The notes: generated by a model not told the origin, from the letters alone. Positions 34,526 to 42,942 are shown, counted from the stretch's first letter. The stretch: DNA of 64,000 nt from Enterobacter soli ATCC BAA-2102 (GCF_001654845.1 NZ_LXES01000045.1:62001-126000), one strand, 5' to 3'. Translations and numbers: made by a program.

Positions 34526-35284
34526 TCAGGGCACACGTTTAGCGACAATAAACAGTCGTGGAAAAGCCAGCAGTATCTGCCCGTTTTCCTGGAGCGGATA
34601 CTGCTCTTCCAGCAGCTGATGGTAACGCTTCAGGAAATTCTTCTGCTCACTCTCGTTTAACTCCTGCAACCACGGGCGCAACCCGGTGGCGCTCACCCAG
34701 TCAATAATCGCCTGGTGCGAACTCATTTTGTGAAAGTAGGTTGTCCGCCAGATATCCACCTCACACCCGGCATCGGTCAAAATATCGTAATACGCATGTA
34801 CGCCTGGCAAAGGTTCGCGGCCACGATCAGGGTAACCTTGTTCGTACGCCACTTCGCGCATCGAGACGTGCGTTGGTTCAAGCCAGTTGTCAGGCATCTG
34901 AATCGCCAGGACACCGTTTAAACGCAGCAGCGAAACAAGATGCGGTAACAGTGTGTAATGGTCCGGGATCCACTGCAAAGACGCATTGGCGTAAATCAGG
35001 CTCAGCGGCTGAGCGGGTTTGTATTGGCGGATATCGGATTCAACAAAATGGCATTCAGGCAGGGTGTTACGTGCTTCTTCCAGCATTGCTGGCGAATTAT
35101 CCACGCCGGTAATGTCGGCCGTAGGCCAGCGCTGTTTTAACAGCGCCGTGCTATTACCCGGCCCGCAACCGAGATCAACGATTGCCGTGACATCGTCAAG
35201 GGGGACTCTGGCGAGCAGCTCAGCGGCGGGGCGTGTGCGTTCTGCTCCGTATTGCAGATAAAGCGAAGGGTTCCAGTCGGCCAT
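34526..35284 (-). CDS. tam: Trans-aconitate 2-methyltransferase Tam
   Basis: This 252-residue SAM-dependent methyltransferase methylates trans-aconitate, which forms spontaneously from cis-aconitate and inhibits aconitase. Motif I is VDLGCGPGNST near residues 34-44 and the family motif ANASLQWIPDH is near 97-107. Length and sequence match E. coli Tam. The ATG at 35284 has AGGAG 8 bp upstream; the frame continues further but without support. In E. coli tam is next to yneE; here 7.5 kb separates them. Confidence 0.95.
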   Translation of the reverse strand: MADWNPSLYLQYGAERTRPAAELLARVPLDDVTAIVDLGCGPGNSTALLKQRWPTADITGVDNSPAMLEEARNTLPECHFVESDIRQYKPAQPLSLIYANASLQWIPDHYTLLPHLVSLLRLNGVLAIQMPDNWLEPTHVSMREVAYEQGYPDRGREPLPGVHAYYDILTDAGCEVDIWRTTYFHKMSSHQAIIDWVSATGLRPWLQELNESEQKNFLKRYHQLLEEQYPLQENGQILLAFPRLFIVAKRVP

Positions 35285-35366
35285 TTGCGCATCTCCTGTT
35301 TTATTCTTCAGCAAGAATAGCATAGGCAGATACCTGCGCGGCGGCAGGTATCTATCGTGCACGATG

Positions 35367-35951
35367 TTATAAAATGCCTTTCAGGGCAACGTGGTAGAGC
35401 AGCATGATGGTTTTACCATCGACGATAAGCCCGGTTTCGATTCCGTGTAACGCCTCTTCAAGCGTCAGCTCCAGCACTTCGATATCTTCACCTTCTGCCT
35501 TTATACCGCCACCAGCACTTGCCCGGTCGCGGGGCTGATACTCAGCAAGATAGAAATAGAGTTTTTCAGTAACTGAGCCCGGGCTCATGTACGCCTCGAA
35601 AACCTTCTGCACGCTGGATACACGAAAGCCGGTCTCTTCCTCTGCTTCGGCTTTGATTCTGCTTTCGGGATCCATGTTATCCAAAAGGCCTGCCGCAGAT
35701 TCAATCAGATAGCCATTATGTCCGTTGATAAACACCGGGAAACGGAACTGGCGGGTCAGGATCACCGTTTTTTTATCGCGGTTGTAGAGCAGGATCGTTG
35801 CGCCATTTCCCCGGTCATAGACTTCGCGCTGCTGTCTTTGCCATTCACCGTCGTGGCGTTGCAGGTCAAATGTGTATTTTTTCAGGATGTACCAGTTATC
35901 GGACAACGTCTTTGTTTCGATAATGCGTATTTCTGCATGTTTGGTCTGCAC
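35367..35951 (-). CDS. NudK-like Nudix hydrolase
   Basis: This 194-residue protein is similar throughout to E. coli NudK (GDP-mannose pyrophosphatase, 191 residues): KTLSDNWYILKKYTFDL at the N-terminus, REVYDRGNGATILLYN in the middle, and a Nudix box GLLDNMDPESRIKAEAEEET. It would hydrolyse a nucleoside-diphosphate sugar to NMP and sugar phosphate. The start is GTG at 35951, with AGGAG 8 bp upstream. E. coli nudK lies elsewhere, so this may be a second copy; it is therefore given no symbol. It is divergent from a DeoR-type regulator gene, 87 bp away. Confidence 0.87.
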   Translation of the reverse strand: MQTKHAEIRIIETKTLSDNWYILKKYTFDLQRHDGEWQRQQREVYDRGNGATILLYNRDKKTVILTRQFRFPVFINGHNGYLIESAAGLLDNMDPESRIKAEAEEETGFRVSSVQKVFEAYMSPGSVTEKLYFYLAEYQPRDRASAGGGIKAEGEDIEVLELTLEEALHGIETGLIVDGKTIMLLYHVALKGIL

Positions 35952-36038
35952 GATTGTATCTCCTCGCGTTGAGCTGTTATCATAATCAGCAGAAATACGC
36001 ACTTTCAAGACAAATCGTGCAACATCAGGAAAAAAACG

Positions 36039-36812
36039 ATGCTAACCAGCCAGCGAAAGCAATTGATCCTTGAAAAACTCGGTGCGGAGGGACAGGTTCT
36101 CTCAAGGGAACTGAGCCTCCATTTTGATGTGTCCGAAGATACCATCCGCCGCGACCTGCGTGAGCTGGCCGCGGAAGGGCGCCTGCAACGCGTTCACGGC
36201 GGTGCATTGCCATCTTCCACCGCAATTGCGCCGTTTGCTGAACGTAAGACACTGAAAATTGGCGCTAAAAAGAGTGTCGCCCGAAAAGGGGCACAGTTGA
36301 TTTCGGCGGGGCAAGTGGTGATTGTGGATGGCGGAACAACCACCGCTGAACTGCTGACTTTTTTACCGCAGGATCTGCGCATTACCGTGGTGACGCATAG
36401 CCCGGGGATTGCGCTGGGTCTGGTCGATCATCCGTGGATTGAGGTTATTCTGATTGGCGGGCGTCTGTATAAGCACTCGATTGTTACCGTGGGTGCCGCA
36501 GCCATTGAGGGCATTGGTAACATTCATGCCGATCTGTTCTTTATGGGCGTCACCGGTATTCACCCGGAAGCTGGCCTGACGACGGGTGATTATGAAGAAG
36601 CGTGCATCAAACGTGCATTTTCCGGCAGAGCGGCAGAAACCATCGTTCTGGCTTCACCCGAGAAAATCAATACCGCATCGTCTTTTGTGATTGGTGACCT
36701 GTCGCTTATCAACACCGTCGTGGTGGAAAGCGACACCGATAAGGCCTGGATGAAGGCAGTCAGGGAAAAGGGCGTTTCCGTGATTACGACGGCTGATCCT
36801 GATAACGAATGA
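36039..36812 (+). CDS. DeoR/GlpR-type transcriptional regulator
   Basis: This 257-residue DeoR-family repressor-like protein has a helix-turn-helix with VSEDTIRRDLRELAAEGRLQ near residues 31-50 and a C-terminal sugar-phosphate-binding domain with VDGGTTTAELL near 95-105. It is divergent from the NudK-like gene and shares its 87-bp promoter region, which is the natural target. The 3' end overlaps the convergent kinase gene by 29 bases. The effector is unknown. Confidence 0.88.
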   Translation: MLTSQRKQLILEKLGAEGQVLSRELSLHFDVSEDTIRRDLRELAAEGRLQRVHGGALPSSTAIAPFAERKTLKIGAKKSVARKGAQLISAGQVVIVDGGTTTAELLTFLPQDLRITVVTHSPGIALGLVDHPWIEVILIGGRLYKHSIVTVGAAAIEGIGNIHADLFFMGVTGIHPEAGLTTGDYEEACIKRAFSGRAAETIVLASPEKINTASSFVIGDLSLINTVVVESDTDKAWMKAVREKGVSVITTADPDNE

Positions 36813-37272
36813 TGTTGAATCCTTCCTGTTCTTCCGGGGCGACAAAGTAACGGGTGATCAGGTCGAATTGCTCATCGGTGGCCGCAAAATCATGCTCGCC
36901 AGAGGCATTTCTGGCGCGCAGCCGCGCTTTACAGATATCGTCTGCCACATCCAGAAAATGCAGCTGATGTGGAACCCCGGATTCGCGGATAACCGTCATC
37001 ATCCACCGGCGGTTAGCAACCGTGTTGGCCGGGAAATCGAGCACCACTGAGACGCCCGCCTTCAGTAACGCCACAAGATGCGGAGAGAGTGCCAGGCGTA
37101 ATTTCCCCGCGCAACGGACATAGTCTGCCACGCTTGTCATCTGGTCGGCGTAAAGCTCTGCAAGCCAGGAGTCCTCACTTATCACCACCGTACCAGGCGT
37201 TTTGCTCAGGCTCGCGGCCAGCGTGGATTTTCCACTGGCGATTTTCCCGCAAAGAAGATGCAGTGTTGGCAT
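36784..37272 (-). CDS. P-loop kinase-like protein (AAA_33)
   Basis: This 162-residue protein has the Walker A motif CGKIASGKST near residues 8-17 and the general form of small zeta-toxin-like or gluconate-kinase-like ATP-binding proteins. A Walker B-like SVVLDFPAN is near 75-83 and the lid is arginine-rich (KARLRARNASGEHDF). The start at 37272 follows GGAG by 6 bp; the ATG just before (37275) is equally possible. It probably phosphorylates a small molecule, but nothing fixes which. Confidence 0.8.
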   Translation of the reverse strand: MPTLHLLCGKIASGKSTLAASLSKTPGTVVISEDSWLAELYADQMTSVADYVRCAGKLRLALSPHLVALLKAGVSVVLDFPANTVANRRWMMTVIRESGVPHQLHFLDVADDICKARLRARNASGEHDFAATDEQFDLITRYFVAPEEQEGFNIIRYQDQPS

Positions 37273-37373
37273 CATATGCTCCGCTATGGACATGAAAATT
37301 CAGGATAGCGTGACTACGCTTAGGTGGAAACTGCCAAAAACGGTGAGCCTATTTTCCGCTTAAGGAACAGACC

Positions 37374-37727
37374 ATGTTTCAGAAGATGTGTGTAGCAACC
37401 CTGGCTTGTTTTGCCGTGGTGAGTTGCTCGTCTCAGGGTTATCTCTCCCCCCAGGAAAAGAAATACCAGCGGGTTGATGCGGCGGCACATCAGTGTTCGG
37501 AAGAGGTCAAAGAGAAAACGATCGACCTGGTGGCTAAGGGGAAATCAACCCACAGTCGCTGGACGACAGTGAAATATGTTCTTCCGCCGGATGAGGAATT
37601 CACCACCCAGCGGGTACGCGTTGTTGAATACAGAACATCCACAATTTTAGATAACGGCGACCCGGGGCGAGCATGGAAGGCGTGTATGCACAGTAAAGAT
37701 GCTCTGGTGCCTGAACTCGCTTTCTGA
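37374..37727 (+). CDS. Small lipoprotein of unknown function
   Basis: This 117-residue protein has a lipoprotein signal peptide; the lipobox AVVSC places the lipidated Cys at residue 18. The mature part is hydrophilic with two further cysteines (near 40 and 104) that could form a disulfide. AAGGAA precedes the ATG. I do not recognise the family. It stands alone between the kinase gene and the GH28 gene. Confidence 0.75.
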   Translation: MFQKMCVATLACFAVVSCSSQGYLSPQEKKYQRVDAAAHQCSEEVKEKTIDLVAKGKSTHSRWTTVKYVLPPDEEFTTQRVRVVEYRTSTILDNGDPGRAWKACMHSKDALVPELAF

Positions 37728-37868
37728 ACGGGCCTCGCATTCACCGTTCGTTCCATTGAAAACATTACCGTATTTTTGCCAGCTTTCACCGTGGGGTGTC
37801 GGTGACAAAAAGGTTATGCCTGTGGCGGCTACGTATACTCATGATTTTTATCCGAATCAGGAAAGAAC

Positions 37869-39161
37869 ATGACGGAACGTAATGTGTGTGATTTTGGGGC
37901 AGATCCCAGCGGGCGACAGGTATCAACGGCCGCCATTCAGCGGGCAATTGCCAAGACGGGCCATAACGATACTCTGGTGATCCCGGCAGGCCGCTTCCTT
38001 ACCGGCTCCCTTTTCCTGAAAAGTGGGATGACCCTGCACCTGGAGGCTGGCGCGCAGCTTCTTGGTAGCCAGAGTCTGGATGACTATCCGCTGATTGATA
38101 CCCGAGTGGCGGGCATTGATATGCGCTGGCCGGCGGCGATTATCAATATTATTAATTGCCATGATGTCAGTATCACCGGCGGCGGCACCATCGACGGGCA
38201 GGGGCTTGTCTGGTGGCAGCGCTTCTGGGGAGATGACGAGCAGGGTGGCATGCTGGGCGATTACAGCGCCAGAGGCCTGCGCTGGGTGGTGGATTATGAC
38301 TGTCAGCGACCGCGTAACATTCTGGTGTATGAAAGTGAGCGCATCACGCTGCGTGATTTCACTAGCCGCGAGTCGGGCTTCTGGAATGTGCATCTTTGCT
38401 ATTCACGGCATATTACGCTCGACAGCGTTCAAATAAGCAATTCAGCAGGGCCAAGCACCGACGGCATTGATATCGATTCCTGCGAACAGGTACGGGTGGA
38501 GCGCTGTGTCGTCTCCTGTAATGACGACAATATTTGTATCAAAGCGGGGCGTGGACAGGAGGCGGCGTCAAAAGCCCGCAGCGCACGGGATATTGTCATT
38601 CGTGACTGTACGCCGAACAGTGGTTCCGGTATTACCCTTGGCAGTGAAACCTCTGGCGGGATTGAACGGGTGTTGATTGAACATAATCGCTTCAACGGCA
38701 CGGGCGTGGGGTTTCGCATTAAGTCTGCCCGTAATCGCGGCGGCTTTATTCGCGATATCAAAGTTCGCCATTTGCAACTCGTTGATGTGCGTTTCCCGGT
38801 GATGATCCAGCTGAACTGGTTTGCACAATACAGTTATGGCGAGCGAGGGGATCTCACGGATAAACCCGACCACTGGCGCAAACTGGCGGATGATGTTCAG
38901 GGGGAGGCTGGCCTGACTCACGTCAGCAATCTGACGCTGGAGAATATCTCTGCGCGCCGCTCAGAAAGCAGCGTGTTTTCCCGCGCCTTCTTTATTGAGG
39001 GTTATCCCGACCGTCCAGTCTCGGCGTTAACGCTGGCATCCGTTGTGATAGACGCCAGCGAGTTCGGCAAAATATCCGGCGTGAATGGCCTTGTGTTACA
39101 CGATGTCCAGGTAACGGCCACAGACACCACGCAGGATGTTAACGACACTTATGAACGATAA
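37869..39161 (+). CDS. GH28 polygalacturonase-like protein, cytoplasmic
   Basis: This 430-residue right-handed beta-helix protein of glycoside hydrolase family 28 opens with the pectate-lyase-like DFGADPSG. GH28 catalytic segments are recognisable but altered: STDGID (196-201) for NTD, CNDD (217-220, both Asp kept), SGSGITLGSE (251-260), where the usual catalytic His of GHG is Ser, and FRIKS (282-286). There is no signal peptide, so it would act on imported oligomers. uxaB in this window belongs to galacturonate use. AGGAAAG lies 4 bp before the ATG. The changed His makes the reaction uncertain. Confidence 0.85.
   Translation: MTERNVCDFGADPSGRQVSTAAIQRAIAKTGHNDTLVIPAGRFLTGSLFLKSGMTLHLEAGAQLLGSQSLDDYPLIDTRVAGIDMRWPAAIINIINCHDVSITGGGTIDGQGLVWWQRFWGDDEQGGMLGDYSARGLRWVVDYDCQRPRNILVYESERITLRDFTSRESGFWNVHLCYSRHITLDSVQISNSAGPSTDGIDIDSCEQVRVERCVVSCNDDNICIKAGRGQEAASKARSARDIVIRDCTPNSGSGITLGSETSGGIERVLIEHNRFNGTGVGFRIKSARNRGGFIRDIKVRHLQLVDVRFPVMIQLNWFAQYSYGERGDLTDKPDHWRKLADDVQGEAGLTHVSNLTLENISARRSESSVFSRAFFIEGYPDRPVSALTLASVVIDASEFGKISGVNGLVLHDVQVTATDTTQDVNDTYER
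38196..38203 (+). other. KOPS-type octamer pointing to dif
   Basis: GGGCAGGG on the plus strand fits the FtsK-orienting consensus GGGNAGGG and points right, toward dif at 41079. A second one, also on plus, is at 34080-34087. Confidence 0.5.
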
Positions 39162-39188
39162 CCACGACCTCTTTGATTGTATCTGATT

Positions 39189-39292
39189 TATCCCCGATAA
39201 GGGATAAAAACCGTGATATCCCTTGAAGGGGATAAAATATTGACAATATCCCTTATAAGGGATAATACTGGCAATATCCCTTTGAGGGGATA
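39189..39292. promoter_or_regulatory. Four HipB operators upstream of hipBA
   Basis: Four copies of TATCC-N8-GGATA, the known HipB operator, occur at 39189-39206, 39217-39234, 39247-39264 and 39275-39292. The eight-base centres are CCGATAAG, CTTGAAGG, CTTATAAG and CTTTGAGG. Centre-to-centre steps are 28, 30 and 28 bp. In E. coli HipB dimers on such sites repress hipBA, with HipA as co-repressor. The last operator ends 18 bp before the hipB ATG. Confidence 0.95.
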
Positions 39293-39310
39293 AACCACGG
39301 GCGCGAACAG

Positions 39311-39580
39311 ATGAAACCACCAATGATTTATAGTCCTGTCCAGCTGGCGAATACCATGAGACTGGTGCGTCAGAAAAATAACTGGACGCAAAGCGACCTG
39401 GCCAAAAGAATCGGCATTAAGCAGGCCACCATCTCGAATTTTGAAAACAACCCGGATAACACCACGCTGACGACGTTCTTCAGGATCTTGCAATCCCTTG
39501 GAATGACCATGGCGTTGTATGAAAAAGACGATGCGGCGTCGGGGTCAGACAATAACATTCAACAGGGCCTGGACTGGTAA
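39311..39580 (+). CDS. hipB: Antitoxin and repressor HipB
   Basis: This 89-residue Xre-type helix-turn-helix protein matches E. coli HipB (88 residues), with LAKRIGIKQATISNFENNP as the recognition region near residues 31-49 and a C-terminal tail ending GLDW, equivalent to the E. coli tail whose Trp touches HipA and marks HipB for Lon degradation. It neutralises HipA and represses the operon through four operators. Its TAA stop overlaps the hipA ATG by one base. No strong Shine-Dalgarno sequence is visible; the start is taken by alignment. Confidence 0.95.
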   Translation: MKPPMIYSPVQLANTMRLVRQKNNWTQSDLAKRIGIKQATISNFENNPDNTTLTTFFRILQSLGMTMALYEKDDAASGSDNNIQQGLDW

Positions 39581-40899
39581 TGCCAAAATTAGTGACGTGG
39601 ATGAATAACGAACGGGTCGGCGAACTGACAAAACTGACCAATGGGGCACATACGTTTAAATACGCCAATGAATGGCTACTTAACCGGTATGCCCGGCCAT
39701 TGTCGTTATCGCTTCCGCTACAATATGGCGAAATTACCTCCGATGCGGTGTTCAATTTCTTCGACAACCTGCTCCCGGATAGCCCGGCGGTCAGGGATCG
39801 TATTGTTAAGCGCTACCATGCCCGTTCCAGGCAACCCTTTGATTTACTGGCAGAGGTAGGGCGTGACAGCGTCGGCGCGGTGACGTTATTACCCGCTAAT
39901 GAAAACAGCACGACACCGGAAATGATGTGGGAGACTCTGAGCGAAGAGAAACTCGAGAAGGTGTTGACGGCTTATCAGTCAGACATCCCACTGGGGATGA
40001 TTAATGAGGAAAATGATTTCCGCATTTCCGTTGCTGGCGCTCAGGAAAAAACAGCGCTCCTTAAAGCCGGTGACGACTGGTGTATTCCGAAAGGTATCAC
40101 GCCCACCACCCATATCATCAAGCTGCCGATTGGCGAGATAAAACAGCCCAATGCCACGCTGGATTTGAGCGATAGTGTGGATAATGAATACTTCTGTTTG
40201 CAGCTGGCCAGAGCGCTGGGAATTGACGTGCCGAATGCGGAAATCATCAGAGCGGGCAGGGTGCGGGCACTTGCCGTCGAGCGTTTTGACCGCCGATGGA
40301 ACGCAAGCCGATCTGTTTTATTGCGCTTACCGCAGGAAGATATGTGCCAGACTTTTGGGCTTCCTTCGTCCGTGAAGTATGAGTCTGATGGCGGCCCCGG
40401 TATTCCACATATCATGGCATTTTTACTGGGTTCCAGCGAAGCGCTTACCGATCGTTATAATTTCATGAAATTCCAGCTATTTCAGTGGATAACAGGCGCA
40501 ACCGATGGACATGCCAAGAACTTCTCAATATTCATCCAGCCTGGCGGAAGCTATCGACTGACCCCGTTCTACGACATCATTTCGGCGTTTCCTGTGCTGG
40601 GCGGCGCCGGGATCCACATCAGCGATCTGAAACTGGCCATGAGCCTGAATGCCTCAAAAGGCCGTAAAAACGATATCGACAAGATCTATCCGAGACATTT
40701 TATGGCAACAGCCAGGGCCGTCAGGTTTCCTGAAAACCAGATGACCGAGATTATGCAGGAATTTATCAGCGATGTGCCGCAGGCACTGGATGCAGTGATG
40801 AAGTCTTTACCCACGGACTTTTCGCAAAAAGTCGCGACCTCGATATCCAGGAATGTGCTCAGGCTGCATGGCCGACTGAGCAAAAGTGCAGGGGGCTGA
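39580..40899 (+). CDS. hipA: Serine/threonine kinase toxin HipA
   Basis: This 439-residue HipA toxin phosphorylates glutamyl-tRNA synthetase GltX at its active centre, which stalls translation and gives persister cells. Residue numbers coincide with E. coli HipA: autophosphorylation Ser150 in RISVAGAQEKTAL, catalytic Asp309 in ATDGHAKNFS, and Gly22 and Asp291 as in wild type rather than the high-persistence hipA7 allele. It is coupled to hipB and followed by a terminator and the dif site, the same order as in E. coli K-12. All key residues are intact, so it should be active. Confidence 0.95.
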   Translation: MPKLVTWMNNERVGELTKLTNGAHTFKYANEWLLNRYARPLSLSLPLQYGEITSDAVFNFFDNLLPDSPAVRDRIVKRYHARSRQPFDLLAEVGRDSVGAVTLLPANENSTTPEMMWETLSEEKLEKVLTAYQSDIPLGMINEENDFRISVAGAQEKTALLKAGDDWCIPKGITPTTHIIKLPIGEIKQPNATLDLSDSVDNEYFCLQLARALGIDVPNAEIIRAGRVRALAVERFDRRWNASRSVLLRLPQEDMCQTFGLPSSVKYESDGGPGIPHIMAFLLGSSEALTDRYNFMKFQLFQWITGATDGHAKNFSIFIQPGGSYRLTPFYDIISAFPVLGGAGIHISDLKLAMSLNASKGRKNDIDKIYPRHFMATARAVRFPENQMTEIMQEFISDVPQALDAVMKSLPTDFSQKVATSISRNVLRLHGRLSKSAGG

Positions 40900-40904
40900 A
40901 CCAG

Positions 40905-40932
40905 AAACCTGCCTGAAAATACAGGCAGGTTT
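40905..40932 (+). terminator. hipA terminator hairpin
   Basis: AAACCTGCCTG (40905-40915) and CAGGCAGGTTT (40922-40932) are perfect complements around a six-base loop, 6 bp after the hipA stop. A T-rich stretch follows about 15 bp later. Confidence 0.7.
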
Positions 40933-41078
40933 GCGACTCCTTTGAGTATTTTCTTTTTTGTTCAGGTTTCGATAACACAAAAGCATGAAGCAATCAGGGC
41001 CTTGTAATCTAAACCACGGTAAATGACGATGACTGGTATCAGGTCGGATAAACACTGGATTCTTCCTGACCTCATACT

Positions 41079-41106
41079 AGTGCGCATAATGTATATTATG
41101 TTAAAT
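41079..41106. other. dif site (XerCD chromosome dimer resolution)
   Basis: The 28 bp match the E. coli dif sequence at every position except the first (A for G). The XerC arm is AGTGCGCATAA (41079-41089), the centre TGTATA (41090-41095) and the XerD arm TTATGTTAAAT (41096-41106). It lies 180 bp after hipA, as in E. coli K-12, where dif also adjoins hipA. XerCD, activated by FtsK, recombine here to resolve chromosome dimers at division. It marks the replication terminus of this chromosome. Confidence 0.96.
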
Positions 41107-41325
41107 GAGATATTGCCAACCGTACTGTACCGACTCCTGAGCCATACCTTGCCGTTTTTGCTATCTGAACAGCTCCGATTTTCATTCTTACTCCATAAGA
41201 TGCGGTTCTGGTGATTCACAACCATGAGTGACCAACAAACGCTTTTTCATCGCTGAGAGAGCTTGTATTTAATACGCCATTTCATTGCCGCCTTCCCCGC
41301 TTTCTTGTAACCTTTTATCGTTCAT

Positions 41326-41333
41326 CCCTACCC
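41326..41333 (-). other. KOPS-type octamer pointing to dif
   Basis: CCCTACCC on plus is GGGTAGGG on minus, which fits GGGNAGGG and points left toward dif 220 bp away. Minus-strand octamers also occur at 57948-57955 and 60684-60691. Those seen to the left of dif are on plus, as expected for FtsK guidance. Confidence 0.5.
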
Positions 41334-41349
41334 GTATATATGAGACAAC

Positions 41350-41637
41350 ATGACTGCACACACCTCTAAAGACCCTTTGCATGGCGTAACGCTAGAAATG
41401 CAAGTCAATGCACTGGTTGCCCGCTACGGCTGGAATGAGTTGAGCAAAATCATCAAAATTAACTGTTTTAAAAACGATCCAAGTGTCAAATCGAGTTTAA
41501 AATTTCTGCGCAGAACCCCGTGGGCGCGCGCAGAAGTTGAAGCCCTGTATCTCGATTCTCTCAGTGATGATGCCACCGAAGAACCGGATGTTCTCGACGT
41601 TAACCCTTGGGCAAATAGTCGGATTACTAAGAGCTAA
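41350..41637 (+). CDS. VF530 family DNA-binding-like protein
   Basis: This 95-residue protein is of the VF530/DUF2132 family, recognised by DPLHGVTLEMQVNALVARYGW near the start (residues 8-28), CFKNDPSVKSSLKFLRRTPWAR near 40-61 and an acidic tail. The family has a small winged-helix-like fold and has been proposed to bind DNA; its role is unknown. It ends 6 bp before digH and is probably cotranscribed. Confidence 0.85.
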   Translation: MTAHTSKDPLHGVTLEMQVNALVARYGWNELSKIIKINCFKNDPSVKSSLKFLRRTPWARAEVEALYLDSLSDDATEEPDVLDVNPWANSRITKS

Positions 41638-41643
41638 AAGTAA

Positions 41644-42936
41644 ATGTCGCTACACGTAAAACGGATTGGTGCGCTTATTGGCTGCGCACTTTTACTTGTT
41701 AGTTGCTCCTCAAAACCACCAAAATCGCTCGTGACTCCCCTTTCTCCGGTGAGTAAACCGGGTCAGCAGGCAAACGAGCCGATGCGCGGCATCTGGCTGG
41801 CCACCGTTTCACGTCTGGACTGGCCGCCGGTGGCATCGGTAAATGTCAGCAGCGCAGACCGACGCATTGATATGCAAAAGCAAGCGCTCAAAGACAAGCT
41901 GGATAAGCTGAAAAGCCTCGGTATCAACACCGTGTTTTTCCAGGTTAAACCCGACAGCACCGCGCTTTGGTCATCTAAAATCCTCCCCTGGTCAGATATG
42001 ATGACCGGGAATATTGGCGAATACCCGGGTTACGATCCGCTGCAATTTATGCTCGATGAAGCGCATAAACGCGGGATGAAAGTCCATGCCTGGTTTAACC
42101 CGTACCGGGTATCCACTAACACAAAACCGTCTACCGTTGCTGCGCTCAACAGAACCGCATCGCAAAGCCCTGCCAGCGTGTTTGTGCAGCATCCTGACTG
42201 GATCCGGACTGCCGGCGATCGCTTTGTGCTCGACCCGGGTATCCCGGCGGTGCGCGACTGGATAACTGCGGTGGTGGCTGAAGTTGTCGCAAACTACGCG
42301 ATAGACGGCGTGCAATTCGATGACTATTTCTACACCGAAACACCGGGTTCCGCGCTGAATGACAGCCAGACCTTCCGGCAATACGGCCAGGGTTTTGCTT
42401 CCAAAGCAGACTGGCGCAGACACAATACGCAGCAGCTGATTGCGCAGGTGTCTAAAGCCATCAAACAGCAGAAACCTGATGTCGCGTTTGGCGTTAGCCC
42501 TGCCGGGGTCTGGCGTAACCGTTCGTTCGATCCTGCGGGTTCAGACACCCGTGGAGCCGCCGCTTATGATGAGTCTTACGCTGACACGCGTCTTTGGGTG
42601 CAGCAAGGTTTGCTGGATTACATCGCGCCACAGATTTACTGGCCGTTCTCCCGCAGCGCGGCACGCTATGATGTGCTGACGAAATGGTGGGCTAACGTCG
42701 TCAAACCTACCCATACGCGACTGTACATCGGTATCGCATTCTATAAAGTGGGCGAGCCATCCAGAAATGAGCCGGACTGGACAGTGAATGGCGGTGTACC
42801 GGAGCTGAAAAAACAGCTCGATTTGAACGAATCTTTGCCTAACGTCAGCGGTACGATCCTCTTCAGGGAGGATTATCTCAACCAGCCTCAGACTCAGGAC
42901 GCGGTCAGCTACCTCAGAACCCGCTGGGGAAGTTAA
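41644..42936 (+). CDS. digH: Peptidoglycan glycosyl hydrolase DigH (YddW)
   Basis: This 430-residue outer-membrane lipoprotein has lipobox LLVSC with the Cys at about 21, followed by a GHL10 domain (MRGIWLATVSRLDWPP near 47-62). E. coli DigH cuts denuded glycan strands, those stripped of stem peptides, at division sites. Motifs FFQVKPD, HAWFNPYRVS, DGVQFDDYFY and YIAPQIYWPFSR are all kept. Sequence follows E. coli YddW closely. The start ATG is 6 bp after the VF530 stop. Confidence 0.93.
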   Translation: MSLHVKRIGALIGCALLLVSCSSKPPKSLVTPLSPVSKPGQQANEPMRGIWLATVSRLDWPPVASVNVSSADRRIDMQKQALKDKLDKLKSLGINTVFFQVKPDSTALWSSKILPWSDMMTGNIGEYPGYDPLQFMLDEAHKRGMKVHAWFNPYRVSTNTKPSTVAALNRTASQSPASVFVQHPDWIRTAGDRFVLDPGIPAVRDWITAVVAEVVANYAIDGVQFDDYFYTETPGSALNDSQTFRQYGQGFASKADWRRHNTQQLIAQVSKAIKQQKPDVAFGVSPAGVWRNRSFDPAGSDTRGAAAYDESYADTRLWVQQGLLDYIAPQIYWPFSRSAARYDVLTKWWANVVKPTHTRLYIGIAFYKVGEPSRNEPDWTVNGGVPELKKQLDLNESLPNVSGTILFREDYLNQPQTQDAVSYLRTRWGS

Positions 42937-42942
42937 TCCATC

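Larger units (their letters stand above)
40933..41349. other. Gene-free terminus region around dif
   Basis: This 417-bp stretch between the hipA hairpin and the VF530 gene holds the dif site and one KOPS octamer. Short open frames (up to 63 codons) lack ribosome sites and family features, and one runs across dif. I see no gene here. Confidence 0.7.

Noticed and set aside
39189..39292. Regular repeats resembling a short CRISPR array
   Set aside because: The repeats are 18-bp palindromes of the HipB operator type with 10-12 bp between them, directly before hipB; no cas genes are present.
41023..41214. 63-codon open frame overlapping dif
   Set aside because: It reads through the dif recombination site, lacks a Shine-Dalgarno sequence and has no family features.
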